Made by a program: the position numbers and the translations under genes. Of a DNA stretch of 6,744 bases, positions 5,609 to 6,744 are shown piece by piece (position 1 is the stretch's first letter; the number at the start of each line of letters is the position of its first letter). Under the pieces are notes generated by a model. The model worked only from the letters and a program-made list of their open reading frames with translations. It was not told the origin of the DNA and ran no database searches. Source of the DNA: Clostridia bacterium (GTDB lineage: Bacteria > Bacillota > Clostridia > UMGS1883); assembly GCA_017441965.1 (NCBI GenBank), contig JAFSBF010000023.1:1-6744 (forward strand). The letters run 5' to 3'.

Positions 5609-6744
5609 ATGTTTAAGAGTATTCAGTGGAAAATAATTGCAATATTTCTTTTGCTTACCGTCAGCGTAATGATAGTTGTCGGTACTTTTCTGTTGCAAAA
5701 TATTTCTGCGTATTATTATAATGAGTTTAATAATTCGCTTGATACGCAGGTTTTTACGGATACTCTTACAAAGGAAATTGACAGTGCCCTTACTTTGGAG
5801 GACGGTGTTTACAAAACGCTGGAGCTTTTAAAGGTTTATTCCGTCAGGATGGGTATTGACTCTTTTCGTAATTATTATGTGCTTGATAAATCTCTTAACA
5901 TTTTAGGCGGCTCTTCAGATGCGGGTACTTCCTTTCCTGCAACTCCAAACCTTGTTCTGGCAATGACAGGAAAAAAAGGTATTCTTACTGACAGAAATTC
6001 TGCTTTTATGGATTACGCACTTCCCGTTGCAAACGGCGATTACATCATTTATGTTACCGATACGAAGGAGGAAATAAATGAGGTAATAAACAATATGTTT
6101 ATCAACATATTCTGGGGACTTCTTTTCGGTCTTCTTATAAGTCTTATCCTCGGTTTTTTCCTTTCACGAACTATTATTGCCCCGATTTCAACGCTTCAGC
6201 ATCGAAGTGAAAGTATGGCGGAGGGTGATTTCGGTCATAAAATTGAAGTACGTTCACGTGACGAAATAGGACGTCTGACAATTTCGTTTAACGAAATGGC
6301 TGCCAAAATCAATTCAAGTCTTGAAGAAATTCAGGCGGAAAAAAATAAGGTTGAGGCTATTTTGCTTCATATGACAGATGCCGTTGCCGCATATGATAAC
6401 AGCGGTAATCTGATACACATAAACCCTGCGGGCGAAAACCTTTTGGGTGAATACCGTGACAAAACCTTTGACCAGTTTTTTGATATGCTTGATGCAAATA
6501 TTTCTCTTTACCGTATTCTTTACATTGATTCGGCAGAAACGATAGAACGTGATTTCGAGTTTAAAGGAAAAAGCCTTAAAGCATTTTTTGCACCTTTTAA
6601 TACAGAGCGTTCACTTACTGCAGGTGTCGTTGTGGTATTTCAGGATATTACACGCAGGCAAATGCTCGACAACGCACGTCGTGAATTTGTGGCAAACGTA
6701 TCTCATGAGCTCAGAACCCCCCTTACAACAATAAAAACCTATGC
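5609..6744 (+). CDS. walK: Sensor histidine kinase WalK-like (YycG/VicK), C-terminus beyond window
   Basis: The first 378 codons of a membrane sensor kinase; the reading frame stays open to the window edge. Order: membrane segment (about 8-30), extracytoplasmic sensor (about 31-165, possibly Cache/PAS-like), second membrane segment (about 166-188), HAMP (about 188-240, with RDEIGRL at 217-223), a short coiled coil (236-250), cytoplasmic PAS (about 247-348, ending in VVVFQDITRR), and the start of the HisKA domain with the H-box VSHELRTP (364-371), His366 being the phosphorylated residue. The ATP-binding domain lies outside. TM-sensor-TM-HAMP-PAS-HisKA is the WalK architecture, and pairing with walR supports the name; a PhoR-type kinase shares this layout and is the main alternative. 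ATG 5609 has SD GGAG (5599-5602) 6 nt upstream. Transcription is presumably from the walR promoter. yycH/yycI/walJ-like partners, if any, would lie beyond the window. Confidence 0.88.
   Translation, partial: MFKSIQWKIIAIFLLLTVSVMIVVGTFLLQNISAYYYNEFNNSLDTQVFTDTLTKEIDSALTLEDGVYKTLELLKVYSVRMGIDSFRNYYVLDKSLNILGGSSDAGTSFPATPNLVLAMTGKKGILTDRNSAFMDYALPVANGDYIIYVTDTKEEINEVINNMFINIFWGLLFGLLISLILGFFLSRTIIAPISTLQHRSESMAEGDFGHKIEVRSRDEIGRLTISFNEMAAKINSSLEEIQAEKNKVEAILLHMTDAVAAYDNSGNLIHINPAGENLLGEYRDKTFDQFFDMLDANISLYRILYIDSAETIERDFEFKGKSLKAFFAPFNTERSLTAGVVVVFQDITRRQMLDNARREFVANVSHELRTPLTTIKTY

Noticed and set aside
6549..6734. Open frame of 61 codons on the plus strand
   Set aside because: It is out of frame inside the walK region encoding the PAS and HisKA domains, whose own frame is clearly correct.
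1..6744. CRISPR array, tRNA/rRNA genes, transposase or toxin-antitoxin genes
   Set aside because: No regularly spaced repeats, tRNA-like or rRNA-like sequence, or mobile-element genes were seen on either strand.

Overview
This window looks like chromosomal DNA of a low-to-moderate-GC Gram-positive bacterium, most likely an anaerobic member of the Clostridia (Bacillota; possibly the Ruminococcaceae/Oscillospiraceae, which is inference). The pointers are Shine-Dalgarno sequences of the AAGGAG/GGAGG type, clean TTGACA-like/TATAAT-like promoters, a WalR-type response regulator, and AT-rich spacers. TGG encodes Trp normally, so the code is standard. It is a core housekeeping region, not a mobile or defence island.

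Layout. Positions 1-140 hold no gene but a dense cluster of perfect inverted repeats, probably an intergenic palindromic repeat cut by the window edge. A symmetric intrinsic terminator (158-194) ends a four-gene minus-strand operon. In transcription order the operon is an AI-2E/PerM-family membrane protein (4642-3389), a membrane-anchored FHA-domain protein (3353-2904), a SEDS-family (RodA/FtsW) glycosyltransferase (2891-1602) and a class B penicillin-binding protein (1615-197). The last three give the order FHA, SEDS, bPBP, which recalls the mycobacterial fhaB-pstP-rodA-pbpA locus without the phosphatase and kinases. The 14-nt overlap of the last two genes suggests coupled translation of the polymerase/transpeptidase pair.

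A 194-bp divergent intergenic region (4643-4836) separates this operon from a plus-strand two-component system: a WalR (YycF) response regulator (4837-5526) and a WalK-like sensor kinase (5609 to the window end, truncated just after its phospho-acceptor His box). The region holds one good promoter per direction. Between them lie a 12-bp palindrome (TTACAATTGTAA) and a set of phased TGT half-sites close to the WalR consensus, so WalR may control itself and the peptidoglycan operon from a shared control region.

Together the six genes describe peptidoglycan synthesis (SEDS + bPBP), a possible phospho-Thr-dependent regulator of it (FHA), and the envelope-stress two-component system that usually governs wall turnover. 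No wholly new system is evident. The points most worth checking are the divergent WalR control region, the AI-2E protein heading a wall operon, atypical motif residues in the FHA and SEDS proteins, the structured walR-walK spacer, and the palindromic repeat at the left edge.
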